In this document: positions 9,475 to 17,609 of the stretch, one piece after another
How the letters are laid out: the number at the start of each line of letters is the position of its first letter
Numbering within the stretch: the first letter of the stretch is position 1
Assembly: GCF_018122595.1 (NCBI RefSeq)
Contig: NZ_JAGRQH010000001.1
Coordinates: 558,001-622,000, forward strand
Source of the DNA: Neokomagataea anthophila
Lineage (GTDB): Bacteria; Pseudomonadota; Alphaproteobacteria; Acetobacterales; Acetobacteraceae
Reading direction: 5' to 3'
DNA: 64,000 nt
Position numbers and translations under genes: made by a program
Notes under the pieces: model-generated
What the model was told of the DNA's origin: nothing
The model's input: the letters and a program-made list of their open reading frames with translations, nothing else
Database searches by the model: none

Positions 9475-10709
9475 GATGATACCACCTTTGATCCTGTATC
9501 TGCCGAAGACATGTCCGCTGGGCGGCTTATTCCATGTCGGCTCATAAATCCTTTGATGGAGCGCGTTGCTTGACGCAAACGCTGCGTATTTTCCACCAAC
9601 CCAATGCGCACAAAGCCTTCGCCATACTCACCAAAGCCTAAACCCGGTGCAACGGCAACGCCGGCTTCCTTCATCAATAATTTTGAGAACTCAACACTGC
9701 CCATTTCGGTGAATTTCTCCGGAATAGGCGCCCATGCAAACATGGACCCTTCTGGCGTTGGCACATCCCAACCTGCAGCATGCAACCCACGCAGCAAAAC
9801 ATCACGCCGATCACGATAGAGGTTACGCATATCATTCACGTAATCTTGCGGCCCATTCAACGCAGCAACTGATGCCACTTGAATGGGGGTAAAGGCGCCA
9901 TAGTCCAAATAAGACTTAATCCGCGTCAGTGCCTGAATAAGCCGAGGATTACCAACAGCAAATCCCATACGCCAACCCGCCATAGAATACGTCTTAGACA
10001 TAGACGTGAACTCTACCGCAACATCCTTTGCGCCGGGCACAGACAAGATCGAAGGCGGTGGCGTATCACCAAAATAAATCTCGCTATACGCAAGATCAGA
10101 GAGGATCCAGACCCCTTCACGGCGAGCAAAGGTGACCAACTCTTTGTAAAAATCAATATCTGCTAAAAATGCCGTCGGGTTAGACGGAAAATTGACAATA
10201 AGAGCTGTAGGCTTTGGCACAGAATGCTTCACAGCACGATACAACGCCCGCAACATATCCTCATCTGGCGTTGCCGGAATAGAACGCACAGAAGCACCCG
10301 CAATCATAAAACCGAACTGATGAATGGGGTATGATGGGTTCGGCACCAGAATAGTATCACCCGGACTGGTGATCGCCGATGCCAGATTAGCCAACCCCTC
10401 TTTGGAGCCCAGTGTCACGATCACTTCCGTTTCCGGGTCAACCTTCACACCAAATCGGCGTTCATAATACGCTGCCTGTGCACGCCGTAGCCCAGGGATC
10501 CCTCGGCTCACTGAATAACCATGCACACGCGGATTATTCAGTGTTTCCACCAATTTCTGCGTTACGTGTTCCGGCGGCTTTGAATCCGGGTTTCCCATCC
10601 CAAGGTCAATAATGTCCTCACCGGCCGCACGGGCGGCTGCCTTGGCCTTGTTCACTTCAGCGAACACATAAGGGGGCAGGCGGCGGATACGATGGAACTC
10701 TTCAGTCAT
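9471..10709 (-). CDS. alaC: Class I/II aminotransferase (AlaC / LL-DAP aminotransferase-like)
   Basis: A 412-residue PLP-dependent aminotransferase of fold type I. The PLP lysine sits in SMSKTYSMAGWRMGF near residue 237, and the NPSNPT-like motif is present as NFPSNPTA near 176. The N-terminal IRRLPPYVFAEVNKAKAAAR and the position directly before hom match proteins annotated as AlaC, LL-diaminopimelate or aspartate aminotransferase in alphaproteobacteria. A role in alanine or aspartate-family metabolism is likely, but the exact amino donor cannot be read from sequence. First gene of the four-gene run ending in recJ. Confidence 0.85.
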   Translation of the reverse strand: MTEEFHRIRRLPPYVFAEVNKAKAAARAAGEDIIDLGMGNPDSKPPEHVTQKLVETLNNPRVHGYSVSRGIPGLRRAQAAYYERRFGVKVDPETEVIVTLGSKEGLANLASAITSPGDTILVPNPSYPIHQFGFMIAGASVRSIPATPDEDMLRALYRAVKHSVPKPTALIVNFPSNPTAFLADIDFYKELVTFARREGVWILSDLAYSEIYFGDTPPPSILSVPGAKDVAVEFTSMSKTYSMAGWRMGFAVGNPRLIQALTRIKSYLDYGAFTPIQVASVAALNGPQDYVNDMRNLYRDRRDVLLRGLHAAGWDVPTPEGSMFAWAPIPEKFTEMGSVEFSKLLMKEAGVAVAPGLGFGEYGEGFVRIGLVENTQRLRQATRSIKGFMSRHGISRPADMSSADTGSKVVSS

Positions 10710-10779
10710 GACCAGCTCAAAGTTAGCAAATTGAATGGACCAACGACGATAGACAGGTTTTCACAGAAGCGAAACAGCC

Positions 10780-11685
10780 TTACTGCGCAATACGAACCCG
10801 CACCCCATCACCAATAGCTTCTCCTGACAGATCAATGACACTTTGCGGCACACCTTGCGCGATCAAACCACGTGCCACCACTTGTGCCCGTAAAAGCCCC
10901 AGTGAGACCTCACGAACCTGATCTGCCGGTGCCAATCCAGCATCAGCGCTCATTGCCGCACCAAATCCCAAAATTTTAACGCGCTGACCGTGACGCTGCC
11001 CAGCAATATGCTGATAGGCTGACTGAGCATCACCAACGACCTGATCCGTCGCGACCTGAAAACGAATAAGCGTTCCTTCCGGTGTAGCCGCATTGATCTC
11101 CGGCAATACCGCCTGTGATGTGCCGGCCGTCATAGGCACAGAGAAACCCGGAAACGAGACAGGCACAGGAGGAGCACTCACCATCTCTGGCAAAGCACCT
11201 GAATTCACTGAGGTTTTCGCTACAAATTTTGGCATCACCGCCTCAGAGTGCTGCGGCACCGAGGCCACTGATGGAGGCGCTTTCTGGTCCGTCGCAGCCC
11301 CCATCGTAGCATTATTATCCGTCTTCACCGTTGGTGGTGGCGCTGATTTTGGGACGGTCGGTAATGGTCCCTGTGCCGCACTTGCACGCTGTGCGAGGTT
11401 ACGGTCCATTTCCAATTGCTGCGTTTGCAATTCACGCGCTGCCGGAGAGGGCAAATCAGGCGCTTCCGTTGGTGTTTTGCTCACTAAAGGATAAGGCTCA
11501 CTTTGTCCCGGCGGTGGTGCACGCAACTGTGCAATCTCACCACCCTCAAAATTATGCCACCACTGATTAGTCGTCTCGACACCATCTTGATGCGCACACC
11601 CCGCCAGCCCTAACAGGAAACCACCGACCACAATTCCGTGTTTTCGTCCAAGCACTGCCGCGACCCCGCTCTTGTTTTGGCTCAA
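10780..11685 (-). CDS. Lipoprotein with OmpA-like C-terminal region
   Basis: A 301-residue envelope protein of unknown function. A lipobox (LGLAGC, Cys near residue 30) follows a hydrophobic segment, so lipid anchoring is likely. Residues about 50-190 are low-complexity, rich in Pro, Ala and Gln. The last ~90 residues (for example GQRVKILGFGAAMSADAG and a run ending VRVRIAQ) resemble an OmpA-like fold but lack a clear peptidoglycan-binding signature. Single gene on the minus strand, divergent from clpP with about 150 nt between them. Confidence 0.6.
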   Translation of the reverse strand: MSQNKSGVAAVLGRKHGIVVGGFLLGLAGCAHQDGVETTNQWWHNFEGGEIAQLRAPPPGQSEPYPLVSKTPTEAPDLPSPAARELQTQQLEMDRNLAQRASAAQGPLPTVPKSAPPPTVKTDNNATMGAATDQKAPPSVASVPQHSEAVMPKFVAKTSVNSGALPEMVSAPPVPVSFPGFSVPMTAGTSQAVLPEINAATPEGTLIRFQVATDQVVGDAQSAYQHIAGQRHGQRVKILGFGAAMSADAGLAPADQVREVSLGLLRAQVVARGLIAQGVPQSVIDLSGEAIGDGVRVRIAQ

Positions 11686-11833
11686 CCCAAAGATGAAATT
11701 CTATGAAACCTAGCCTCTCTCGTCCTTCATGGCGAGACTTCGTGCACTGTCGGGCTTGGCACCGAGGCAAACGAGGCGCAGGATAGGGGAAGAAGACGCT
11801 GGACCACTATAATCTATCAAGGACATCACACGC

Positions 11834-12448
11834 ATGACCTTCCGACGCTTTGACGAAGAAACCGACGCCCCCGAAAAAGAGGACATCAAAGCCTCAGCCG
11901 GGCCCGAACTAGAAAACCGGTTGTTTGACCAACGCAAAGTGCTGATTTTCGGCGGGATCAACGATAAGCTTGCCCGTGAAGTCACCGGCCGCCTCTTGGC
12001 TCTCGCTGGCGATTCCAACAAACCCATCGACGTTTACGTCAATTCACCCGGCGGCCATGTCGAAAGTGGTGACACGATCCATGACATGATCCGTTTTGTG
12101 GATTCTGTCGCTCCCATCAACATGATTGGCACGGGCTGGGTCGCTTCTGCTGGTGCGCTTATTTATGCGGCTGGCCGACCAGAACGCCGTGTCTGCTTGC
12201 CCAATACACGCTTTCTGCTCCATCAACCGATGGGTGGCGTGCGCGGTCCCGCAACTGATATCGACATTGAAGCGCGCGAAATCATCAAAATGCGCGAACG
12301 CCTCAACCGCCTCTTCGCGCGGGAAACAGGGCAAGAATACGCAAAAGTTGCGAAAGATACGGACCGTAACTACTGGATGTCTGCCGAAGAGGCGATCGAA
12401 TACGGCCTTGTAAACCGTATCATTTCCTCTGCCACTGACCTCACCTAA
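11834..12448 (+). CDS. clpP: ClpP-family protease subunit with Asn in place of catalytic Asp
   Basis: A 204-residue ClpP homologue. Ser105 in WVASAGA and His130 in RFLLHQPMGG match the ClpP nucleophile and base. At the position of E. coli Asp171 (in TERD) this protein has Asn179 (TDRN; codon AAC at 12368-12370). Other ClpP blocks are normal: YVNSPGG, and ATDIDIEAREI of the handle helix. Listeria ClpP1 carries the same kind of Asp-to-Asn change and depends on a partner ClpP2, so a second canonical ClpP elsewhere in this genome is expected but not visible here. No clpX or clpA adjoins it; the next genes are two di-iron proteins on the same strand. Confidence 0.9.
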   Translation: MTFRRFDEETDAPEKEDIKASAGPELENRLFDQRKVLIFGGINDKLAREVTGRLLALAGDSNKPIDVYVNSPGGHVESGDTIHDMIRFVDSVAPINMIGTGWVASAGALIYAAGRPERRVCLPNTRFLLHQPMGGVRGPATDIDIEAREIIKMRERLNRLFARETGQEYAKVAKDTDRNYWMSAEEAIEYGLVNRIISSATDLT

Positions 12449-12474
12449 CGCTCAACGACTTAGGAGCACGGCGC

Positions 12475-13524
12475 ATGAACAATGCGCCGCGAAAACACGC
12501 CATGACCAGCGCGCCTCAAACGTCACTCAAAAGCGCCAAATCGATCGAAGAGATCTATTCTCATCTGCCTGATGCCCCATCGCAGAAAACGCTCGAACGC
12601 GTTGATTATGAGGCGCGCCACTGGAGCAGTGACATCCCCGGCCCCCTAAAGCCCGGCACTGATGAACATAAGCGGGCAACCGCGCAAATGTTCCGCGATA
12701 CATTTAATCCTTACAAACCTTCGGTCATTCCTTGGCCGGAGCTTGACCCCGTTACATTGCACCGCATTACCTCTCTTCCAATTTGGGATATTGCCGTGCA
12801 AACGGAGGGCAAAGCACGCTTACGCATGGCCGCTTATGCCGCCATGATTGATGACCCAGAGATGAAAGACGCACTCTCCCGCAATGCATGGGAAGAGAAC
12901 CGTCATAAAGAAGTGCTGTCCAAGCTGGTTGAAGCCTACAAGATTAAAATGGCCCCAGAGCCAGAATATAAAGAACCTAAAGACACAGAATGGGCCTATC
13001 TGGTCACAGGCTTCTCCGAATGTGTTGATAGCTTCTTTGCGTTTGGACTTTTCGCACTCGCCGAACGCTCAGGTCTCTTCCCACTCGAACTGATCGAAAC
13101 ATTTGAGCCTGTCATGCAGGAAGAGTGCCGCCATATCTTACTGTTCGCCAACTGGCTCGCATGGCATCGTGCGGTCATGCCATTCTGGAAACGCCCATGG
13201 TTTGAACTGCGCGTGATCGGTGTTTGGCTGTTCTTAGCCTATGAACGTATGGGACTGGCGCGCTCCATGGATGATAATGGTGAAGAACATACGCAAGACA
13301 ATAACTTCACGGTAAACGGTGCAAAAGATGTCACGAATATCGACATCAAAGTGCCTGAACTGATGCAGCTTTGCCTTGATGAAGATGCCCGCCGTTTCTC
13401 CGGTTATGACGTGCGCCTCAAACGCCCAACCACCACCCCAGCCATTGCCCGCGTCATCATTAAAGGGGCAAAGCTATGGGACAAAGCACAAACCCGGTTT
13501 GGAAAGCGTAAAGCCGCAGCCTAA
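12475..13524 (+). CDS. Ferritin-like di-iron protein, copy 1
   Basis: A 349-residue ferritin-like four-helix protein of unknown substrate. A full di-iron ligand set is visible: Glu111 (TEGKAR), Glu141/His144 (EENRH), Glu182 (SECVD) and Glu217/His220 (EECRH). The spacing E, ExxH, E, ExxH is that of di-iron carboxylate oxidases. Residues 1-75 are an N-terminal extension absent from copy 2. GGAG precedes the ATG by 9 nt. It starts 26 nt after clpP and is followed 22 nt later by a diverged paralogue, so the three are probably co-transcribed. It could be an oxygenase, desaturase-like enzyme or oxidase; I cannot choose. Confidence 0.75.
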   Translation: MNNAPRKHAMTSAPQTSLKSAKSIEEIYSHLPDAPSQKTLERVDYEARHWSSDIPGPLKPGTDEHKRATAQMFRDTFNPYKPSVIPWPELDPVTLHRITSLPIWDIAVQTEGKARLRMAAYAAMIDDPEMKDALSRNAWEENRHKEVLSKLVEAYKIKMAPEPEYKEPKDTEWAYLVTGFSECVDSFFAFGLFALAERSGLFPLELIETFEPVMQEECRHILLFANWLAWHRAVMPFWKRPWFELRVIGVWLFLAYERMGLARSMDDNGEEHTQDNNFTVNGAKDVTNIDIKVPELMQLCLDEDARRFSGYDVRLKRPTTTPAIARVIIKGAKLWDKAQTRFGKRKAAA

Positions 13525-13546
13525 CCGTTCCCCAAGGGAGAGCACT

Positions 13547-14410
13547 ATGTCTGTGATTGAAGCCGGTTCAGAAACGCATAAACGGTTTTTCTGCCAGCAA
13601 TTCATCGACACTCATCAGGTGTTTGATCCAGAAAGCCTCCCTTGGCCTGCTTTATCTGAGGAAGACCTCGCTAAGCTGCGTGCCGTCCCTTTCTGGCAAG
13701 AAGTGTATCATACAGAGCGCCGGGCCGGTGCCATTGTCGATGCTTTCACACCACAGATTAAAGATCCAATCGTAAAAGAAGCCGTTGCCTTGCAGGGGCT
13801 AGAAGAAGCACGTCATGCCAAACTTATTCAGGTCATGATCGAGCGTTATGGGTTAGATGCACACCCCCAGCCCTTAGAAGCTTTTCCAGATGATCTTGAA
13901 ACAGCCTTTATCGATTTCGGTTTTGGGGAATGTCTGGATGCTTTTTTAGGGTTTGGTGCATTCAAAACAGCACGACAATCACGTTTTCTGCCCGAAGCCA
14001 TGTTTGAAATTTTTGATGTGCTCATGTTTGAAGAAACACGGCATATCGTGTTCTTCATCAATTATATGGCATGGCGTGAACGACAAAAAGGCTTAGGAAA
14101 CGCCCGGCGCCAACTCAAAACCTTACGCTTTTATGGACGTGCGGCAAAACGTCTCTTCGGTATGGCGAAACGTGGACAGGACGCAAATGACGGGAAAGAT
14201 TTTGCCGTTACACAAACCAACCTGTTCCTCGATGGTTTTTCATTCCGTGGTTTTGTTGAAGATTGCTACCGTGAAAATGCCCGGCGCATGCAAGCCTTTA
14301 ACCCATCCCTTATGCAGCCTCGGCTACTACCGGGAATTGCAGATCTCGCTTTACGTGGTTTGAAAGTTTGGGATCATACTCGCCCTTTTCTAAGACGAAA
14401 AAGCTCGTAA
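13547..14410 (+). CDS. Ferritin-like di-iron protein, copy 2
   Basis: A 287-residue paralogue of the preceding gene. Its ligand set is also complete: Glu57 (HTERRA), Glu87/His90 (LEEARH), Glu128 (GECLD) and Glu163/His166 (FEETRH). Shared blocks include LPW/IPWP before helix 1 and a late ENARRM/EDARRF motif. The frame is open further upstream into copy 1, but the ATG at 13547 has AGGGAG 6 nt upstream, so I use it. The product might pair with copy 1 as a heterodimer, as in some di-iron systems; that is inference. No ferredoxin or reductase gene adjoins it. Confidence 0.75.
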   Translation: MSVIEAGSETHKRFFCQQFIDTHQVFDPESLPWPALSEEDLAKLRAVPFWQEVYHTERRAGAIVDAFTPQIKDPIVKEAVALQGLEEARHAKLIQVMIERYGLDAHPQPLEAFPDDLETAFIDFGFGECLDAFLGFGAFKTARQSRFLPEAMFEIFDVLMFEETRHIVFFINYMAWRERQKGLGNARRQLKTLRFYGRAAKRLFGMAKRGQDANDGKDFAVTQTNLFLDGFSFRGFVEDCYRENARRMQAFNPSLMQPRLLPGIADLALRGLKVWDHTRPFLRRKSS

Positions 14411-14594
14411 CCACGCGAAGGTAGCACATCACTCGGCCATCTACTCTCCACATACGCCATGGCGCCTAGAACACTAGGGCCATAATACTCTTACTCGCGT
14501 AATCGTGCAGTCCTTCACAAAGATCGTGATCCCTCCACTCTAAACATGAGGCGTAACAAAACCGTCTAAGCGAAGGCTGAAACGGATCTCCCTC

Positions 14595-16130
14595 ATGTAT
14601 ATTGGTATTGATGCTGGCACCTCCGGTTTAAAAGCCATTTTGGTCGATGAACAGCAACACGTCCTTGCGAACCGCACCGTTAAACTCTCCGTCCAATCCC
14701 CCCATAATGGCTGGAGTGAACAAAACCCAGAGCACTGGTGGGAGGCTCTTCTAGAAGCTCTTGATGGGTTAAAAGAAGATGCTCCACAAGCAATGGCGCA
14801 AGTGAAAGGCATCGGTCTCTCTGGGCAGCAACATGGCGCTGTCTTATTAGGGGCTCAGGATCAGGTGTTACGACCCTGTATTCTTTGGAATGATGTGCGG
14901 TCAGATACCGAATGCCGCACCTTTGAACATGCCTTCCCGCAAAGTCGCGCTGTTTGCGGCAATATCGCAATGCCTGGCTTCACCGCACCTAAACTTTTAT
15001 GGGTGCGTAAACACGAACCAGATATTTTTAAAAATGTCCGTCACGTTCTGCTGCCAAAAGCATGGCTGAGATTTAAACTCTGTGGCGAGAAAATCGAAGA
15101 CATGTCCGATGCGTCAGGGACGCTCTGGTTAGATGTCGGGCAGCGCAAATGGTCTGATGCCGCTTTGGATGCCACAGGATTAAGCCAAAAGGCTATGCCA
15201 CGCCTCTGTGAAGGCACTGACGCCGCAGGAACCCTCTCAGCGTCCTTAGCCGCCCGCTGGGGCATAGAGCACCCACCACAGATTGCAGGCAGTGCAGGGG
15301 ATAATGCGGCATCAGCGGTAGGATTAGGCGCTGTGCGAGCGGGAGATGCATTTTTATCCCTCGGCACCTCTGGAGTTCTATGGTGCACCACAGATCGCTT
15401 TCGTCCCAACACACAGAGCGCCATCCACGCCATGTGCCATGCTCTGCCGCAAACATGGCATCAAATGGGCGTCACACTGTCTGCAGCTTCCTCACTGGCA
15501 TGGTGGGCCGACATTAATCATTGCGATGTTAGCACGTTATTATCGGAACTGCCGGATCATGTGGATCGTCCCTCCCGTGCACTGTTCCTACCTTACCTAA
15601 ACGGTGAGCGTACACCCTATAATGACGGTCATGTTCGAGGGGCTTTTCTAGGTCTTGATCGTTCCTTAGCACGCCCTGAACTCACACAAGCGGTTCTCGA
15701 AGGCGTAGCTCATTCTTTTCGTGATGCGTTAGATGGCCTGCATGACGCAGGCTCCATGCTGCGCTCAGCCGATGTTATTGGCGGTGGCTCGCGCAGTCGT
15801 TTATGGATTTCAATCCTAGCTTCTGTTTTGGACCTCCCTTTGAACCGACTAGCCCATGGTGAACAGGGAGGAGCTTTTGGTGCTGCGCGGTTAGCACGAC
15901 TATCCGTAACACAAGAAGACATTAGCAACATCTGTCTGCCACCATTACGGGCAGAAACACTTATGCCTGATCCATCGCTTCGTGATGCCTACGCTCAATC
16001 TCAGGAGCGTTATCGTGCAGCGTACCCCTTACTCAAAGAGATTAGTAACGCCAACCATGGTGTACCACATCACGCTGGGCCCCATGGCCATCATTATGGC
16101 CATAGCTATGGTCGTCGTGCCGATCTTTGA
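14595..16130 (+). CDS. xylB: Xylulokinase
   Basis: A 511-residue FGGY-family sugar kinase that phosphorylates D-xylulose to feed the pentose phosphate pathway. The start MYIGIDAGTSGLKAIL is the phosphate-1 motif of XylB, with LSGQQHG near residue 75 and GGGSRS near 395 as further FGGY features. Acetic acid bacteria use xylulose from polyol oxidation, so the gene fits. The typical XylB ending (YRAAYPLL) is followed by about 25 extra residues rich in His and Gly, not expected in the family. The gene ends at the edge of the candidate origin and shares the A/C-rich + strand composition of the left side of the window. Confidence 0.93.
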   Translation: MYIGIDAGTSGLKAILVDEQQHVLANRTVKLSVQSPHNGWSEQNPEHWWEALLEALDGLKEDAPQAMAQVKGIGLSGQQHGAVLLGAQDQVLRPCILWNDVRSDTECRTFEHAFPQSRAVCGNIAMPGFTAPKLLWVRKHEPDIFKNVRHVLLPKAWLRFKLCGEKIEDMSDASGTLWLDVGQRKWSDAALDATGLSQKAMPRLCEGTDAAGTLSASLAARWGIEHPPQIAGSAGDNAASAVGLGAVRAGDAFLSLGTSGVLWCTTDRFRPNTQSAIHAMCHALPQTWHQMGVTLSAASSLAWWADINHCDVSTLLSELPDHVDRPSRALFLPYLNGERTPYNDGHVRGAFLGLDRSLARPELTQAVLEGVAHSFRDALDGLHDAGSMLRSADVIGGGSRSRLWISILASVLDLPLNRLAHGEQGGAFGAARLARLSVTQEDISNICLPPLRAETLMPDPSLRDAYAQSQERYRAAYPLLKEISNANHGVPHHAGPHGHHYGHSYGRRADL

Positions 16131-16514
16131 ATGTCTTTGTACATGCAAGCCTATCGCCAAGACGGTTTGAAGAGACTATGGCTCCCCAAAAGGAATCGAG
16201 TCTCTCCTGACTTTAACCCTGTCAGTACAGTGTTCGAGTACTGGGGTACATGGGGACGGTACTGCCTTACCGTAGACGAGTACCGAGTACTGGGGATGAG
16301 TGGGTACACCTCTCTGCAATGGGGATTGTACACACCCCCTCTGTGGGTAAAACGGGATAGAATCATGCAGCCCGCATTTTTCCTATCGTGTAGAGTTGTA
16401 CACACTGTGCGTAAGCTGGGGTACATTCTCTGAAAGCCGGGTACCCCAAGTACCACAGGGTTCTATAATCCCAACAGGATTTCTTTCTTTTATTATTCAT
16501 GGTTAGTGAGCGTT
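16131..16514. other. Candidate chromosomal replication origin (oriC) upstream of hemE
   Basis: This 384-bp stretch has no convincing gene. It contains 13 GTAC tetranucleotides between 16139 and 16453. DnaA-box-like 9-mers, each one mismatch from TTATNCACA, are TTGTACACA at 16326-16334 and 16396-16404, and on the minus strand TTACCCACA (16342-16350) and TTACGCACA (16406-16414). An AT-rich tract at 16461-16500 could be the unwinding element. The + strand is C/A-rich in genes to the left and G/T-rich to the right, even for genes in the same direction (xylB versus hemE). In Caulobacter and other alphaproteobacteria oriC lies beside hemE. Placement is strong inference; function is not proven. Confidence 0.72.
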
Positions 16515-17609
16515 ATGAATTCATTTCGTTCCACTGATTCCGCATTGAAAGCTTGTGATGTGACTGGTTCAGCCTCTGTCGAAAAAAAACTCATAAGAAC
16601 ACTCAAAGGCGAAGCAGTATGGCCACCACCAATGTGGTTAATGCGACAAGCTGGACGATATTTGCCTGAATTCCGCGCTTTGCGCGCACAAGCGGACTTT
16701 TTAACACGGTGTACAACACCGGATATTGCAGAAGAATTAACCTTACAGCCTATCCGACGTTATGGCATGGATGGTGCTATTCTATTTTCAGATATTCTCA
16801 TTTTGCCGTGGGCTATGGGGCAATCATTAGAATTTATTGAAGGCCGTGGCCCCGTACTAGAGCCTATTCGGTCAGAACACGATTTAGCTCGTTTAGATCC
16901 TGCACGTATTGCAGAGATTACCGCTCCTATTCGTGAAACATTAACGCGTTTGACGAAGTCTTTACCAAAAGAAACAACTTTATTAGGCTTTGCAGGCAGT
17001 CCTTTTACTGTTTCTTGCTACATGGTTGAAGGTGGTGGGTCACGAGATTTTGCAACAACACGTAAAATGATGTTGGAAAACCCATTATTATTTGATCGTT
17101 TAATTGATATTCTTGTTGAACAAACTGCTGAGATGCTTTTTGGACAAATCGAAGCGGGCGCTGAAGCTGTTATGCTCTTTGATTCATGGGCAGGTTTACT
17201 ACCTCCTTCAGCTTTTAGACGTACAGTTATTGAACCTACCCGACGGATTGTTTCTATTTTACGAGGGCGTTACCCTGAGATTCCTATTATTGGGTTTCCT
17301 CGCTTAGCTGGTGTTATGGCTGTTGAATATGCTCAAAAAACAGGCATAGGCACTTTGGCACTTGATACGAGTGCTGACCTTGTACAGATTTCTGATCTTC
17401 TGAATAAACATGCCCCTCATGTCACATTACAAGGCAACTTAGACCCGACAATCTTGTTTTCAGGCGGAAAGGCAATGGTGCAAGAGGCACAGTCTATTTG
17501 TCATTCTTTGCGTCATCGTTCACATGTTTTTAATCTTGGACATGGTGTGATGCAGCATACACCTCCAGAACACGTGGCAGAACTTGTTGCAGCGGTAAGG
17601 TCTTTATGA
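16515..17609 (+). CDS. hemE: Uroporphyrinogen decarboxylase
   Basis: A 364-residue cytoplasmic enzyme converting uroporphyrinogen III to coproporphyrinogen III in heme synthesis. PPMWLMRQAGRYLPEFR near residue 40 is the family signature, and GFAGSPFTVSCYMVEGGGS near 160 is a second conserved block. I chose the ATG at 16515 over the GTG at 16506; neither has a strong ribosome site. It overlaps the next gene (HAD phosphatase) by 4 nt, and hemJ follows. Codon use is clearly more T-rich than in xylB just upstream, in line with a replication strand switch between them. Confidence 0.96.
   Translation: MNSFRSTDSALKACDVTGSASVEKKLIRTLKGEAVWPPPMWLMRQAGRYLPEFRALRAQADFLTRCTTPDIAEELTLQPIRRYGMDGAILFSDILILPWAMGQSLEFIEGRGPVLEPIRSEHDLARLDPARIAEITAPIRETLTRLTKSLPKETTLLGFAGSPFTVSCYMVEGGGSRDFATTRKMMLENPLLFDRLIDILVEQTAEMLFGQIEAGAEAVMLFDSWAGLLPPSAFRRTVIEPTRRIVSILRGRYPEIPIIGFPRLAGVMAVEYAQKTGIGTLALDTSADLVQISDLLNKHAPHVTLQGNLDPTILFSGGKAMVQEAQSICHSLRHRSHVFNLGHGVMQHTPPEHVAELVAAVRSL

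Noticed and set aside
15982-16170. Frame ending in a hydrophobic stretch (MAIIMAIAMVVVPIF) across the xylB 3' end
   Set aside because: No ribosome site before any start codon and mostly inside xylB; the hydrophobic run mirrors the His/Gly-rich xylB tail in another frame.
16131-16514. GTAC-rich region as a mobile-element remnant
   Set aside because: No coding remnant or flanking repeat; the strand-composition switch and hemE neighbour make an origin the better reading.
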